Below are positions 34,163 through 43,345 of a stretch of 64,000 nt of DNA, piece by piece (position 1 is the first letter of the stretch; every line of letters starts with the position of its first letter). The translations under genes and the position numbers were made by a program. Source of the DNA: a bacterium (GTDB taxonomy: Bacteria; Spirochaetota; Leptospiria; Leptospirales; Leptonemataceae); the NCBI GenBank assembly GCA_024742665.1, contig JANSYA010000013.1, forward strand, positions 1 through 64,000. Reading direction: 5' to 3'. The notes below the pieces were generated by a model. It was not told the DNA's origin. It saw only the letters and a list, made by a program, of their open reading frames with translations, and ran no database searches.

Positions 34163-35644
34163 CTACTCGCCCTGACCCAGAGAAAAGCCGCGCTCGCCGT
34201 CGAGATAGTACAGGTTTTCGGTTTTGATCGGTTCCAGCCCGGCGGAGTGGATGCGTCCGAGCAGCTCGATGACTTCGTCGCCTTTGATCGGCGGATAAGT
34301 CGGCTGCCCGCCCGGGCCCCCGGTCGGATTCGCGTCTACGTGCACGAAACGACAGCGCCAGTGATCGGTTAAAAATGTTTCGGGCATTCCGTCGGGATAG
34401 ACCTTCACCCCGCGATTCGTGATCAGCTTGAGTTTCATATCCGACCCGGCCGCCCGGGTCAGGGCGTCCCCGAGGGCCTGCGGATCCTCGGTTTCGTCGC
34501 AAAGAAAGACGTCCACGCCGACCAGTTGGCGATAGACTTTTTTGCGTTTATAGGCGGGAATCTGCAGCGGACGCGTATTGCCGCCGAAATCGACCGGGCG
34601 GAACTGGCCGGGGCTGCGCCCCAGACGGTCAACGACCGCCTGAGCGAATTCCTTCGTGCCGACCTTCTTTTTACTGACGCCGGATTTATAAATATCGCCG
34701 GTATGCACGCCCTCTTCGATCGCGCAAAGCCAGGCGTTGCTGATTTTCGCCGCGGCTTCAGGCAAACCCATATGCACTAACATCATCACGGCGCCGTTTA
34801 AGAGGCCGGACGGATTGGCGATGCCTTTGCCGGCGATATCAGGCGCGGAACCGTGAATGGCTTCGAACATACCCATATTCACGCCGATATTGGCCGAGCC
34901 GGCCAGTCCCACCGATCCAGAGATCTGCGCGACGATGTCCGAAATAATATCGCCGTAGAGATTCAGCGTGCAGACCACGTCGAACTGAAAGGGCCGATCG
35001 GCCAGCAGCGCCGCCCCGATGTCGATGATGATGTGCTCTTTTTCGATTTCCGGATATTCCGCGCCGATCTCGTCGAAGATCTTATGAAACATTCCATCGG
35101 CGTGCTTCATGATATTGTCTTTGGTCATGCAGGTGACCTTTTTGCGGTTGTACTGCCGGGCGTACTCGAAGGCGTAGCGCACGATCTTTTCCGTTCCCGG
35201 ACGGCTGATCAATTTCAGCGACTGCACGACGTCGCCGGTCTGCTGGTGTTCAATGCCGGCGTACAGATCCTCTTCGTTTTCTCGAATGATCACCATATCC
35301 AGCACGGGATGCTTGGTTTCGACGAAAGGATACAAGGAACGCACGGGACGCACATTAGAATAGAGCCCCAGGCTTTTTCGCACCGTAACGTTCAGACTTT
35401 TGTAGCCGCCGCCCTGAGGCGTCGTAATCGGAGCCTTGAGAAATACGCGGGTTTCCCGCAGTAGGTCCCAGGCGCCCGGCTCGATCCCGGAGCTCACCCC
35501 GCGTTCGTAGACTTTTGCGCCGATGTCGATAAACACGGGTTCGATGGGCGCGCCCGCCGCGCGCAGAATTTCCATGGTCGCGTCCATGATTTCCGGGCCG
35601 ATGCCGTCGCCCTTTGCTACAGTAATTTTGATCGGAGTCGTCAT
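34163..35644 (-). CDS. icd: NADP-type isocitrate dehydrogenase, long form
   Basis: TCA-cycle enzyme of the cytosol that turns isocitrate into 2-oxoglutarate. It has the G-D-G-I-G-P-E nucleotide/substrate motif at residues 12-18, N-V-T-V-R-K-S-L-G substrate loop, I-I-R-E-N-E-E-D-L-Y-A-G-I-E-H signature, and N-L-Y-G-D-I-I-S-D metal site. At 493 residues it is longer than the 415-residue E. coli form; the extra 150 C-terminal residues match the two-part form known from Thermus and Rickettsia. The coenzyme is not certain from sequence. It stands alone, and is divergent from coaE with about 115 bases between the starts. Confidence 0.92.
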   Translation of the reverse strand: MTTPIKITVAKGDGIGPEIMDATMEILRAAGAPIEPVFIDIGAKVYERGVSSGIEPGAWDLLRETRVFLKAPITTPQGGGYKSLNVTVRKSLGLYSNVRPVRSLYPFVETKHPVLDMVIIRENEEDLYAGIEHQQTGDVVQSLKLISRPGTEKIVRYAFEYARQYNRKKVTCMTKDNIMKHADGMFHKIFDEIGAEYPEIEKEHIIIDIGAALLADRPFQFDVVCTLNLYGDIISDIVAQISGSVGLAGSANIGVNMGMFEAIHGSAPDIAGKGIANPSGLLNGAVMMLVHMGLPEAAAKISNAWLCAIEEGVHTGDIYKSGVSKKKVGTKEFAQAVVDRLGRSPGQFRPVDFGGNTRPLQIPAYKRKKVYRQLVGVDVFLCDETEDPQALGDALTRAAGSDMKLKLITNRGVKVYPDGMPETFLTDHWRCRFVHVDANPTGGPGGQPTYPPIKGDEVIELLGRIHSAGLEPIKTENLYYLDGERGFSLGQGE

Positions 35645-35760
35645 AGGCTCTAAACACGCCCTTCGCCCCCGCCTGCTGTCAAGGCTCTTCGAATCCGCGA
35701 AGCTTCTACAGAATAGAAAAAAAGCTTGTACTCAGCTTCCCGCGTGCCAGGCTCGTACTC

Positions 35761-36456
35761 GTGGGCGTATCGTACCCGGAGCTTCCGTCAATTCAGTGGC
35801 CGACCGATCGCGCGTGCTTTCTGCTCGGACTGACCGGCGGCATTGGCTCGGGAAAATCGGCGGCGGCGCGCTGCTTTGCGGAATCGGGCGCGGAAGTCGC
35901 CGATGCGGATCAAATCGCCCGGGAAGTGCTGCATTCAGAGACGCTCCGGGAACCGCTGCGGGCCGCCCTGGGCGATGGAATCTTCGACGAAAGCGGCCAG
36001 GTCTCCCGGCCGGCGATCGCGAAACGGGTCTTTGGGCATCCAGAGCGTCTGGAACGCCTGAACGGCCTGATTCATCCGGCGGTGCGTCAGGAGTTTCAGC
36101 GACGCCAGGCGGATTTAGAAGCCCGGGCCGGACAGGATGCGGAACTGATTCCGGTGCTGGTCTACGATATTCCGCTGCTGTTCGAAAGCGGGCAGCAGGA
36201 TCAGTTCGATTTGATCGTGGCCGTGACGGCGCCGGTCGAGCTGCGTTACGAACGCGTGGAACGGCGCAACGGCTGGAGTCGGGATGAGTTTGATGGACGC
36301 GAGGCGGCCCAAATGCCGCTACGGGAAAAGGCGGAACGCGCCGATTTTGTAATAGAGAACGCGGGCAGCGAAGCCGATCTGGCCGCGGCCGTGCAGGCCC
36401 TGTATCGCCGGATCGTCGCCGAAAAGCGCGAACCGAAAATGGAAAAAACACAGTGA
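35761..36456 (+). CDS. coaE: Dephospho-CoA kinase
   Basis: Last step of coenzyme A synthesis, phosphorylating dephospho-CoA with ATP. A P-loop, G-G-I-G-S-G-K-S, lies near residues 26-33, followed by D-A-D-Q-I-A-R-E of the substrate-binding part and L-I-H-P-A-V-R. The lid region carries R-x-x-x-R-N-G-W-S-R-D-E-F. Length (231) is slightly above the usual 200-210 because of a 17-residue N-terminal extension from the GTG start at 35761; no inner ATG exists before the P-loop. Its stop overlaps the start of the SPOR protein by 4 bases, so they are co-translated. Confidence 0.9.
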   Translation: MGVSYPELPSIQWPTDRACFLLGLTGGIGSGKSAAARCFAESGAEVADADQIAREVLHSETLREPLRAALGDGIFDESGQVSRPAIAKRVFGHPERLERLNGLIHPAVRQEFQRRQADLEARAGQDAELIPVLVYDIPLLFESGQQDQFDLIVAVTAPVELRYERVERRNGWSRDEFDGREAAQMPLREKAERADFVIENAGSEADLAAAVQALYRRIVAEKREPKMEKTQ

Positions 36457-37595
36457 AGAAAAGAGTCTTTTACGTTATCAATCTCGACCGCGGTCGCATC
36501 TGGGTTCTCGCGACCCTGCTGGTCAGCACGCTGCTGTTCGCTTTCGCGACCGGCTTTCGCGTCGGCACTTCGCGTTCCGGAGACGCGGATCTTCTGTCGA
36601 ATTCGAATCGATCGGGCGTCGACATGGAGCTCGCGAGCCTCGGGGCCACTACCGGATCTCCGGACATCGGCGGCGAGTACGACGAACGCGGCGACACGAC
36701 TCAGAACGCGAACGCCGACCTGAGCAAGCCCCTGGAACTCGAACGCTCCGAACAGGGCGCGAGTCCCTTCGAAAAGAGCTTCGAAAAGCAAAACGCTTCC
36801 GGCGATCGCAATGAATTTCGCGACGCAAACGACAGCGTTCGCGACGGGAGTCGAGATCGCGTCATGGATTCGTCATCATCTTTAGCCGCGCCCGCAGCTG
36901 TGGATCGACGCACAGAACAACAACGCGCCAGCGAGAAAGCGCGCGCCAGCGAACAAGAACGCCTGGCGAAGGCCCGCGCCGCGGCTCAGAAAAAACGAGC
37001 CGAGGCCGCGCGACGCGTCGCCGAAAAAAAGAAGCGCGATGCGGCGAAACGCAAACGAGAGCTCGCACGCAGAGCGGAAGCTGCTCAGAAAAACAGCAGA
37101 TCGCCCTCTGCGACGAAAACAAAATCCGCGAAAGAAATCGCGGCGGCGCAGCGCGGCGCGAAGTCGGCTTCAGAAAAAAAACAAAGCGCTGCGAAACAAA
37201 GCGCTCAAAAATCCACGACGATAGCCACGGACAATCCCCGTTCGGCTTTGCTCGAATCGGACTCCGGTTCCCTGCGCATGGCGAACGTCTCGAAAGAAAC
37301 TCCACGCAGTCAAACAGAGTCCCAGGACAAAGCCGCGAAAGCCCGGGAAACGACGCAAAGCAATTCTCGCAAAACGTACAGCCTCCAGCTGGGGGCCTTT
37401 AGCTCGCGGGCCGCATCTGATCGCATGGCCGCGACGCTAAAGAAACAGGGCTTTCATCCATATATTGTCCAATCCCGTGGGAAATTTTTGGTCCGGGTCG
37501 GCAAAAGCGATACGGCGAAAGACCTCTGGAAACTCGAAACCGGCCTGCGCAAAAACAAATACGCGCCAATGCGGGTTTCGTCCAAATCCCGCTGA
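36453..37595 (+). CDS. SPOR-domain envelope protein
   Basis: A 380-residue protein with a single membrane helix (about 17-35), a long low-complexity periplasmic linker rich in Ala, Arg, Lys, Glu and Ser (about 130-250 forms a charged helix), and a C-terminal SPOR domain at about 307-375 (Y-S-L-Q-L-G-A-F-S-S, then F-L-V-R-V-G). SPOR domains bind denuded glycan strands at the division septum. The order anchor, linker, SPOR is that of FtsN-like proteins. It starts with GTG inside the coaE stop, an odd operon partner that probably reflects chance. Confidence 0.88.
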   Translation: MKKRVFYVINLDRGRIWVLATLLVSTLLFAFATGFRVGTSRSGDADLLSNSNRSGVDMELASLGATTGSPDIGGEYDERGDTTQNANADLSKPLELERSEQGASPFEKSFEKQNASGDRNEFRDANDSVRDGSRDRVMDSSSSLAAPAAVDRRTEQQRASEKARASEQERLAKARAAAQKKRAEAARRVAEKKKRDAAKRKRELARRAEAAQKNSRSPSATKTKSAKEIAAAQRGAKSASEKKQSAAKQSAQKSTTIATDNPRSALLESDSGSLRMANVSKETPRSQTESQDKAAKARETTQSNSRKTYSLQLGAFSSRAASDRMAATLKKQGFHPYIVQSRGKFLVRVGKSDTAKDLWKLETGLRKNKYAPMRVSSKSR

Positions 37596-37725
37596 GTATC
37601 TGCGATTTCCGGGCGGCTCTCATACGTCTATGCGGCCACCCGGGTGTTTCCTGGTGTTTTTGTAGAGAATCAGTTTTTGTGACGACAGTCCGGGCCCCGG
37701 TCCGAATCGCGCTCCGGATTTTAAC

Positions 37726-38409
37726 TTGTCACGAGACCCCGCTTTGTGGCGCAGTCTTATTGTGACGCCGGAAGAAAAACAGGTCAAGTCACTCGTGGTC
37801 AGTACGATGATTGACCGCCTGGAAAACACTTACCAGGATTTCATCACCGAGAAGAAAGGCTACGAGAAGATCGGAGACTTCTTCCGGTATCATCTGTATT
37901 CCCCGCCCAATAAAGAGGCTCGCGACGCGGCCCTCGACGATCTATACGCGAAACTCAAATCGGTCACCGGTAAAGAGATGACCGAAAACATTCACAAGCT
38001 GATTGTTTTAAACAGGCTCACAGACGAGCTCGACCTTGAAACCGCCCGCGTGCTGCTGGCCGGAAAATTCAAGAATATGGATCTGGCGGAGCTCGAACAG
38101 CAGACCCTGAGCGCCGATGAACTCAACGAAGCGATCGCCGAAGCCGGCCGCTTTGAAGACCGAGAACTCCAGATCGACATGGTCTGCGAATCTCTGGCCT
38201 TCTTCTTCGCGCTTTCGAAACTGCCGCTGATTCGCCTGGTGCTTGCGCCGATCAAGGTCGCAGCGTCGATGGTCGGTGCGATGGATCTGGTCGGCACAAT
38301 GGAAGCCGGTTATGATCTATCTCGCGGGATCAAAAACATGCAGGAATTCTCCGACGCTTTCACCGAACGAGAAAAAACTTTGATCCGTTCGCTCAGCGCG
38401 ACTGCTTGA
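37726..38409 (+). CDS. FFLEELY-motif-like protein
   Basis: A 227-residue all-helical soluble protein. It has T-Y-Q-D-F, then F-F-R-Y-H-L-Y-S-P in the place of the F-F-L-E-E-L-Y block, and further on the L-E-x-G-Y and R-E-K-T-L-I-R endings that I recall from the FFLEELY family, which is found in Leptospira and some proteobacteria and has no known function. The motif itself is degenerate here (FFRYHLY). The start is uncertain: TTG at 37726 gives the full family N-terminus, and GTG at 37762 is an alternative. It is 74 bases upstream of ppk and probably co-transcribed. Confidence 0.6.
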   Translation: MSRDPALWRSLIVTPEEKQVKSLVVSTMIDRLENTYQDFITEKKGYEKIGDFFRYHLYSPPNKEARDAALDDLYAKLKSVTGKEMTENIHKLIVLNRLTDELDLETARVLLAGKFKNMDLAELEQQTLSADELNEAIAEAGRFEDRELQIDMVCESLAFFFALSKLPLIRLVLAPIKVAASMVGAMDLVGTMEAGYDLSRGIKNMQEFSDAFTEREKTLIRSLSATA

Positions 38410-38482
38410 AATCCGGTCGGGCTCTTCGTCGTCGGCGATATGGGCGGCGCTGTCCGCCCTTCCGGAATCGGAGACTACTGAT

Positions 38483-40798
38483 ATGCCCGAGAATACAAAA
38501 TCAAAATCCGCGAACTCTGGATCCGGCGGCGCGAACCGATCGAAAAAAAGCGCCGCGTCAGCCGCGACCGCGACACCGCTTTCGCGTACGAATTACAGCC
38601 TCTTCTTCAATCGCGAATTGAGCTGGCTGCAGTTCAATAAGCGGGTAATGGAAGAAGCGGCGCGCCGGGACAACCCCTGGATGGAGCGCCTGAAATTCCT
38701 GTCGATCTTCGAGTCGAACAGCATCGAGTTTTTCATGATTCGCGTGGCCGGCCTGAAGCAGATCGTCGCCTCCTCGATCAAAGAGATCCAGATCGACGGC
38801 AGCACGCCCGACGAAGCGCTGCAGGAAATATCCCGCCAGACCCAGCAAACCGAACAAACTCTGGCTCGTCATGTACGCGAAGTATTCGCCGGGCTGGAAA
38901 GCCACGGTCTGATCATCCTCGAGTCATTCAAAGACCTGACCCAGAGCGAAAAGAAATTCGCCGAAGATTATTTTAATAAGAACCTCTTTCGGATTCTGAC
39001 GCCCCTGGCCATCGATCCTTCGCATCCCTTCCCGCATATCGCGAACAATCGCTTGAACCTGGCCGTGACGCTGCGGCGCAAAGACGCGCGCGATAAAAAC
39101 GTGGATTCGTACGCGGTCGTCGAAGTGCCGAACGTTATGCCGCGTTTTATTGAGCTGCCGGCCCGGGCGCGCTCCGGACAGCTGAACCAGAAACGTTTTA
39201 TTCCCCTCGAAGAGATTATCAAACTCAACGCGCAGGTTTTGTTTTCCGGCACGACCGTGAAAAGCCTCACCGGCTTCAGCATTCTGCGCAACAGCGATAT
39301 TTCGATCGACGAGGTCGCCTCGGACAACCTGCTGTCGACGATCGAAGACGAACTCAAGAACCGCCGCTGGGGCGAAGCCGTACGATTGACCTATCGCGCG
39401 GGCATGCCCGAGAATATCCGCGAATTCCTGCGGGGCAAACTAGACTTAGAGCCCAACGAAATTTACGAACGCGATTTCATGCTGAATCTAAACGATCTCA
39501 TGCAGATGTATTCGGCGATCGAAAATCCGGCGCTCTTCGACAAACCCTTTATTCCCCACAGCGGCGTAAAACTCGAACATCCCAAAAAGATCTTCGCCGC
39601 CATTCGCAAGCAGGACATTCTGCTGCACCATCCCTACCAGTCTTTTCAGACCGTGGTCGATTTCCTGGCCATCGCCGCCCGGGATCCGAAAACTCTCGCC
39701 ATCAAACAAACCCTGTACCGCGCCGGCCGCGACAGCCCGATCGTCCAGTCCCTGATTGAAGCCGCCGAAAACGGCAAGCAGGTCACGGCCCTCGTAGAAC
39801 TCAAAGCGCGCTTCGACGAAGAACGCAATATCACCTGGGCGCGGGCCATGGAAGACCACGGCATCCACGTCGTCTACGGACTGGTCGGCCTCAAGATCCA
39901 CGGCAAGATGCTGCAGGTCGTGCGCCAGGAAGCCGACGGCGTCCGGGCCTATGCTCATCTCGGCACGGGCAACTATAATCCGGTGACGGCGAAACTGTAT
40001 ACGGATATGTCGCTGTTTACGGCCGACCCGGAAATCAATAACGACGTAACGAATCTCTTTCATACGCTGACGGGCTACGCGACGCTGCCGAAACTCAGCA
40101 AGATCGCAGCGGCTCCGATTAACTTACGCGAAACCCTGGTTAAGCTAATCAACAAGGAGATCAGCAACGCCGAGTCGGGCAAGCCGGCCGGCATCGACGC
40201 GAAAATGAACAGCCTGGTCGACCCCGACATGATCGTCGCTCTGTATCGCGCTTCCCGGGCCGGCGTAAAGATCCGGCTTAATGTTCGCGGCATTTGCTGT
40301 TTGCGACCGGGCTTGCCGGGCGTGAGCGAGAATATCCAGGTCGACTCGATCGTCGGTCGCTATCTGGAACACAGCCGCGTTTTCTGTTTCACGAACGCCG
40401 GAAATCCACGCATATTTATGGCCTCCGCCGACTGGATGCCCCGCAATCTGAACCGTCGCGTCGAAATCATGTTTCCGATCGTCGATCAGGAACATATCCA
40501 GACCATCTTGAAAATCATGGACGTCACCTTTAAGGACAATCACAACCGTCGCCAGCTGCAGTCCGACGGCGGCTATGTGCGCGTGCGACCGGCCGCTCAG
40601 GAAAGTCGCTTTTCGTCCCAGCGTTTCTTTCGAGAAGAAGCCGACAAGATTTTCGACAAAGAAGAAAAAGACCGCCGCAATCGCCGCAAGACGATCTTTC
40701 AACCGCTCACGAATCCCGACCGCGGAGTTCCCGAAGATCTGGCGGCGGATATCGCGAAAGACGAAAGCGATTCCGACGGCATCGCCGGACGCGTTTGA
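38483..40798 (+). CDS. ppk: Polyphosphate kinase 1
   Basis: This enzyme builds inorganic polyphosphate from ATP and works at or near the membrane. It has 771 residues. After a 30-residue low-complexity start comes the N-domain motif F-N-R-E-L-S-W-L-Q-F-N. The catalytic core holds A-R-F-D-E-E-R-N, the histidine of I-H473-G-K-M (position of the phosphorylated His) and H630-S-R-V-F. The metal-loop motif A-H-L-G-T-G-N-Y-N-P is intact. The C-terminal 70 residues are charged and variable. No ppx lies next to it. Confidence 0.93.
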   Translation: MPENTKSKSANSGSGGANRSKKSAASAATATPLSRTNYSLFFNRELSWLQFNKRVMEEAARRDNPWMERLKFLSIFESNSIEFFMIRVAGLKQIVASSIKEIQIDGSTPDEALQEISRQTQQTEQTLARHVREVFAGLESHGLIILESFKDLTQSEKKFAEDYFNKNLFRILTPLAIDPSHPFPHIANNRLNLAVTLRRKDARDKNVDSYAVVEVPNVMPRFIELPARARSGQLNQKRFIPLEEIIKLNAQVLFSGTTVKSLTGFSILRNSDISIDEVASDNLLSTIEDELKNRRWGEAVRLTYRAGMPENIREFLRGKLDLEPNEIYERDFMLNLNDLMQMYSAIENPALFDKPFIPHSGVKLEHPKKIFAAIRKQDILLHHPYQSFQTVVDFLAIAARDPKTLAIKQTLYRAGRDSPIVQSLIEAAENGKQVTALVELKARFDEERNITWARAMEDHGIHVVYGLVGLKIHGKMLQVVRQEADGVRAYAHLGTGNYNPVTAKLYTDMSLFTADPEINNDVTNLFHTLTGYATLPKLSKIAAAPINLRETLVKLINKEISNAESGKPAGIDAKMNSLVDPDMIVALYRASRAGVKIRLNVRGICCLRPGLPGVSENIQVDSIVGRYLEHSRVFCFTNAGNPRIFMASADWMPRNLNRRVEIMFPIVDQEHIQTILKIMDVTFKDNHNRRQLQSDGGYVRVRPAAQESRFSSQRFFREEADKIFDKEEKDRRNRRKTIFQPLTNPDRGVPEDLAADIAKDESDSDGIAGRV

Positions 40799-40842
40799 AA
40801 ATTGGTGTGCGTGCACGCGGGCCGCGCGTATCTTTTTCAGAT

Positions 40843-41979
40843 ATGGCCCTGAATGTTTTCCGGCTGATTCGCTCTGCGCTTCCCGCATCGCCTGGATCCC
40901 GACTATTTCGCTCCGCACTGGCGGCCCTGATCGCAATCACCGCAGTGCTATCGGGCGCGACCGCTTGCGTGAGCCTCGACCCGGATCGCATCAATTCCCC
41001 GCACTACCGGGACGGACGCTATCGCAATATCGATCCGGACGACGCCATCGCCGACAAACACTTCGGGTCTGTGCTGTACTGGAAGCTCTTCGGCGAAGTC
41101 GACCCGCCCGCTCCCGGATCCGGCCCCGGAGACGATCAGCCGCCGGAAACCACGCAGCTGAGTCGCGCCGATCTGCTCGCGGATCCGGGACAGGTGCGCA
41201 TCGTCTGGCTCGGACACAGCACCGTCTGGATCGCCAGCAACCGCAACGGCGAACGCTTTCATTTAATTTGCGATCCGGTCTTCGATACGATTCTCAGCCA
41301 GAGCCGCATGACGCCCCTGCCGATTGCGATTACCGCCCGGGATCTACCGCCGGTGCACGCCATCGCCGTCAGCCATCCCCATCTCGATCACATGGACTTC
41401 GACAGCCTGCGCACATTGCAGGAGCTGAATCCGGATGCGGCTCTGTATGTGCCGTCGGGAACGCGCGCTTTCGCCGAAGACGAAGAGCTGCGCAATTTAC
41501 GCATACTCGAATGGTGGGAGTCGGAAGCCTTCGCGGCGGCCGGCGCAAATCGCATTCACTATCTGCCCGCCCATCACTGGAGCCGGATGGGCGTAAACGA
41601 TATGATGCAATCCCACTGGTTGAGCTTCGCATTCGAAATCGACGGTCGCCTGATTTATTTCGCGGGAGATACAGGCTTCTCTTCGCACTTTCAGAAAATC
41701 GCCGCGCGCTTTCCCTCCGGTTTCGACGCGGCCCTGATGCCGATCGGCGCCTTTAAGCCGCGCTGGTTCATGAAGCATGCGCACATCGATCCACAGCAGG
41801 CGTACGAGGCGAGCCGGCTGTTGAAAGTCCGCAAGATCCTGCCGGTGCACTGGGGCACTTTCGGCCTGGGAGACGATCGGCCGCGCGAGCCCGCGTCGTT
41901 TTTACGAAAGGTTCTGGACGACGCGGGCGAAAGCGATCGTGGTTATATCTGGCAGCCCGGCGGCCACTTCGATCTCTAA
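40843..41979 (+). CDS. Metallo-beta-lactamase-fold lipoprotein, NAPE-PLD-like
   Basis: With the ATG at 40843 the protein has 378 residues, a lipoprotein signal ending S-G-A-T-A-C with Cys42, and the metallo-hydrolase signature H178-P-H180-L-D182-H183. The preceding L-G-H-S-T-V-W-I and I-C-D-P-V-F and later F-A-G-D-T-G-F and P-V-H-W-G-T-F match the NAPE-PLD/UlaG-like group, which hydrolyses phosphodiester or lactone bonds. A lipid substrate at the outer membrane is plausible but inferred. A TTG at 40795 would overlap the ppk stop and place a polar stretch before the signal. The glycosylase gene follows after two bases. Confidence 0.87.
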   Translation: MALNVFRLIRSALPASPGSRLFRSALAALIAITAVLSGATACVSLDPDRINSPHYRDGRYRNIDPDDAIADKHFGSVLYWKLFGEVDPPAPGSGPGDDQPPETTQLSRADLLADPGQVRIVWLGHSTVWIASNRNGERFHLICDPVFDTILSQSRMTPLPIAITARDLPPVHAIAVSHPHLDHMDFDSLRTLQELNPDAALYVPSGTRAFAEDEELRNLRILEWWESEAFAAAGANRIHYLPAHHWSRMGVNDMMQSHWLSFAFEIDGRLIYFAGDTGFSSHFQKIAARFPSGFDAALMPIGAFKPRWFMKHAHIDPQQAYEASRLLKVRKILPVHWGTFGLGDDRPREPASFLRKVLDDAGESDRGYIWQPGGHFDL

Positions 41980-41981
41980 TT

Positions 41982-42725
41982 ATGTCGACGAAAACCGCTC
42001 AGAGTATGCATACCATCACCCGCGATTTAGTTCGCGCGGTGAATCGATTTAAGTTTTCGCAACCGGTGACTCACGTATACAATCCGCTGGTTTACGCGGC
42101 CGAGTCTCACACGCAATACATCGATCGCTTCGCGGCGAAACCGAAGCGCGTCGTATTTCTGGGAATGAACCCAGGCCCCTTCGGTATGGCTCAAACCGGC
42201 GTGCCCTTCGGCGAAATCGCCATGGTCCGCGATTGGATGAAAATTAAAGCGCCGGTGGGGAAACCGAAAAACGAACATCCCAAACGTCCGGTGCTGGGTT
42301 TTGAATGCACGCGCAGCGAAGTCAGCGGCACCCGCCTGTGGGGGCTTTTCCGCGAACGCTTCGGCTCCGCCGGAAAATTCTTCGCGCAACACTACGTCGC
42401 TAATTACTGTCCGCTCGTTTTTATGAGCGAAAGCGGCGCAAACGTCACTCCCGACAAGCTGCTCGCCGAAGAACGCGAACGGCTCTTCGCCGTATGTGAC
42501 TCTCATCTACGCCGTCTGGTGGAAGTACTGAACCCGGACTTCTTGATCGGCGTCGGTAAATTCGCCGAGAAGCGCGCGCGATTGGTGCTCGGGCAGCAAT
42601 CGGAAAACGAGCGACCGCGCATTACGACCATCCTGCATCCCAGCCCGGCCAGCCCGGCGGCCAACCGCGACTGGTCGGGCACAGCGACCGCGCAGATGAT
42701 AGCGAACGGCATCTGGCGGGCCTGA
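41982..42725 (+). CDS. SMUG1-type uracil-DNA glycosylase
   Basis: Base-excision repair enzyme that removes uracil and oxidised pyrimidines from DNA. The 247-residue protein has the N-terminal catalytic motif G61-M-N-P-G-P-F-G-M-A-Q-T-G-V-P-F-G-E, typical of the SMUG subfamily (Asn in place of the catalytic Asp of Ung), and the second motif H-P-S-P-A-S-P near residue 219. Length and both motifs fit. It starts two bases after the lipoprotein stop; the shared transcript is likely accidental, since the functions are unrelated. SMUG1 is patchy in bacteria. Confidence 0.85.
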   Translation: MSTKTAQSMHTITRDLVRAVNRFKFSQPVTHVYNPLVYAAESHTQYIDRFAAKPKRVVFLGMNPGPFGMAQTGVPFGEIAMVRDWMKIKAPVGKPKNEHPKRPVLGFECTRSEVSGTRLWGLFRERFGSAGKFFAQHYVANYCPLVFMSESGANVTPDKLLAEERERLFAVCDSHLRRLVEVLNPDFLIGVGKFAEKRARLVLGQQSENERPRITTILHPSPASPAANRDWSGTATAQMIANGIWRA

Positions 42726-42791
42726 GTTCATAGCCGGCCCGGGCGTTCCGAAGTCCGCGCAATCAATCCTGCAATACGTCGAAGTCCGCCT

Positions 42792-42819
42792 ATCCTGCGA
42801 CATAAATTTGTCGCAGGAT
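42792..42819. terminator. Perfect 11-bp stem-loop after the glycosylase gene
   Basis: atcctgcgaca (42792-42802) and tgtcgcaggat (42809-42819) pair perfectly with a 6-base AT loop (taaatt). It follows the last gene of the ppk-lipoprotein-glycosylase group and precedes the AT-rich leader of the response-regulator gene, so a terminator is the simplest reading. The T-run is poor, so an operator is possible. Confidence 0.55.
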
Positions 42820-42961
42820 TCAATACAGCCTCCTGCGCGACTTATCTATATAAAATGAAAAAATAGATGCGAAAGAAACGGTCGGATTCGTTTATTAGCC
42901 TATCTTAAGAGTGGCAGGGTCGATCGATACCCGGGGCTGCGAAAAAAGCGATCATTCATAT

Positions 42962-43324
42962 ATGAAGTTACTCATCGTCGACGACTCCATGATTCTTCGC
43001 GCGCACCTCAAACAGGCTTTGAAACAATTCAACCTGGAGATCGTCGGTGAGGCGGTCAACGGAATCGAAGCGCTCGATCATTTTCGCAAACAGCAGCCCG
43101 ACCTGGTAACGATGGACATCACCATGCCGGAGATGGACGGGCTGACCTGCACCCGCGAAATGTTGAAACTCAATCCGGATGTTAAGATCATCATCATCAG
43201 CGCGCTTTCGAGTGCGGACGTGGCGATCCAGGCGGTCGCCGCGGGCGCGAAAGATTTTATTCGCAAGCCTTTCGAGCCGGCGGAACTGGAAAGGGCCGTT
43301 CAGTCCATCCTCTGCCGGGACTAA
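42962..43324 (+). CDS. Stand-alone CheY-like response regulator
   Basis: A single receiver domain of 120 residues. The acidic pair D7-D8, the phosphorylated Asp D52 in V-T-M-D-I-T-M-P, the switch Ser S80 and K102 in R-K-P-F are all in place. There is no output domain, so it must act through partner binding, as CheY does. The ATG at 42962 starts exactly at M-K-L-L-I-V-D-D; an earlier frame start adds only unrelated residues. It is followed after 21 bases by a CheA-like kinase gene, its likely phosphate donor. Confidence 0.92.
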   Translation: MKLLIVDDSMILRAHLKQALKQFNLEIVGEAVNGIEALDHFRKQQPDLVTMDITMPEMDGLTCTREMLKLNPDVKIIIISALSSADVAIQAVAAGAKDFIRKPFEPAELERAVQSILCRD

Positions 43325-43345
43325 GACGATACCAGAATCATTCCA

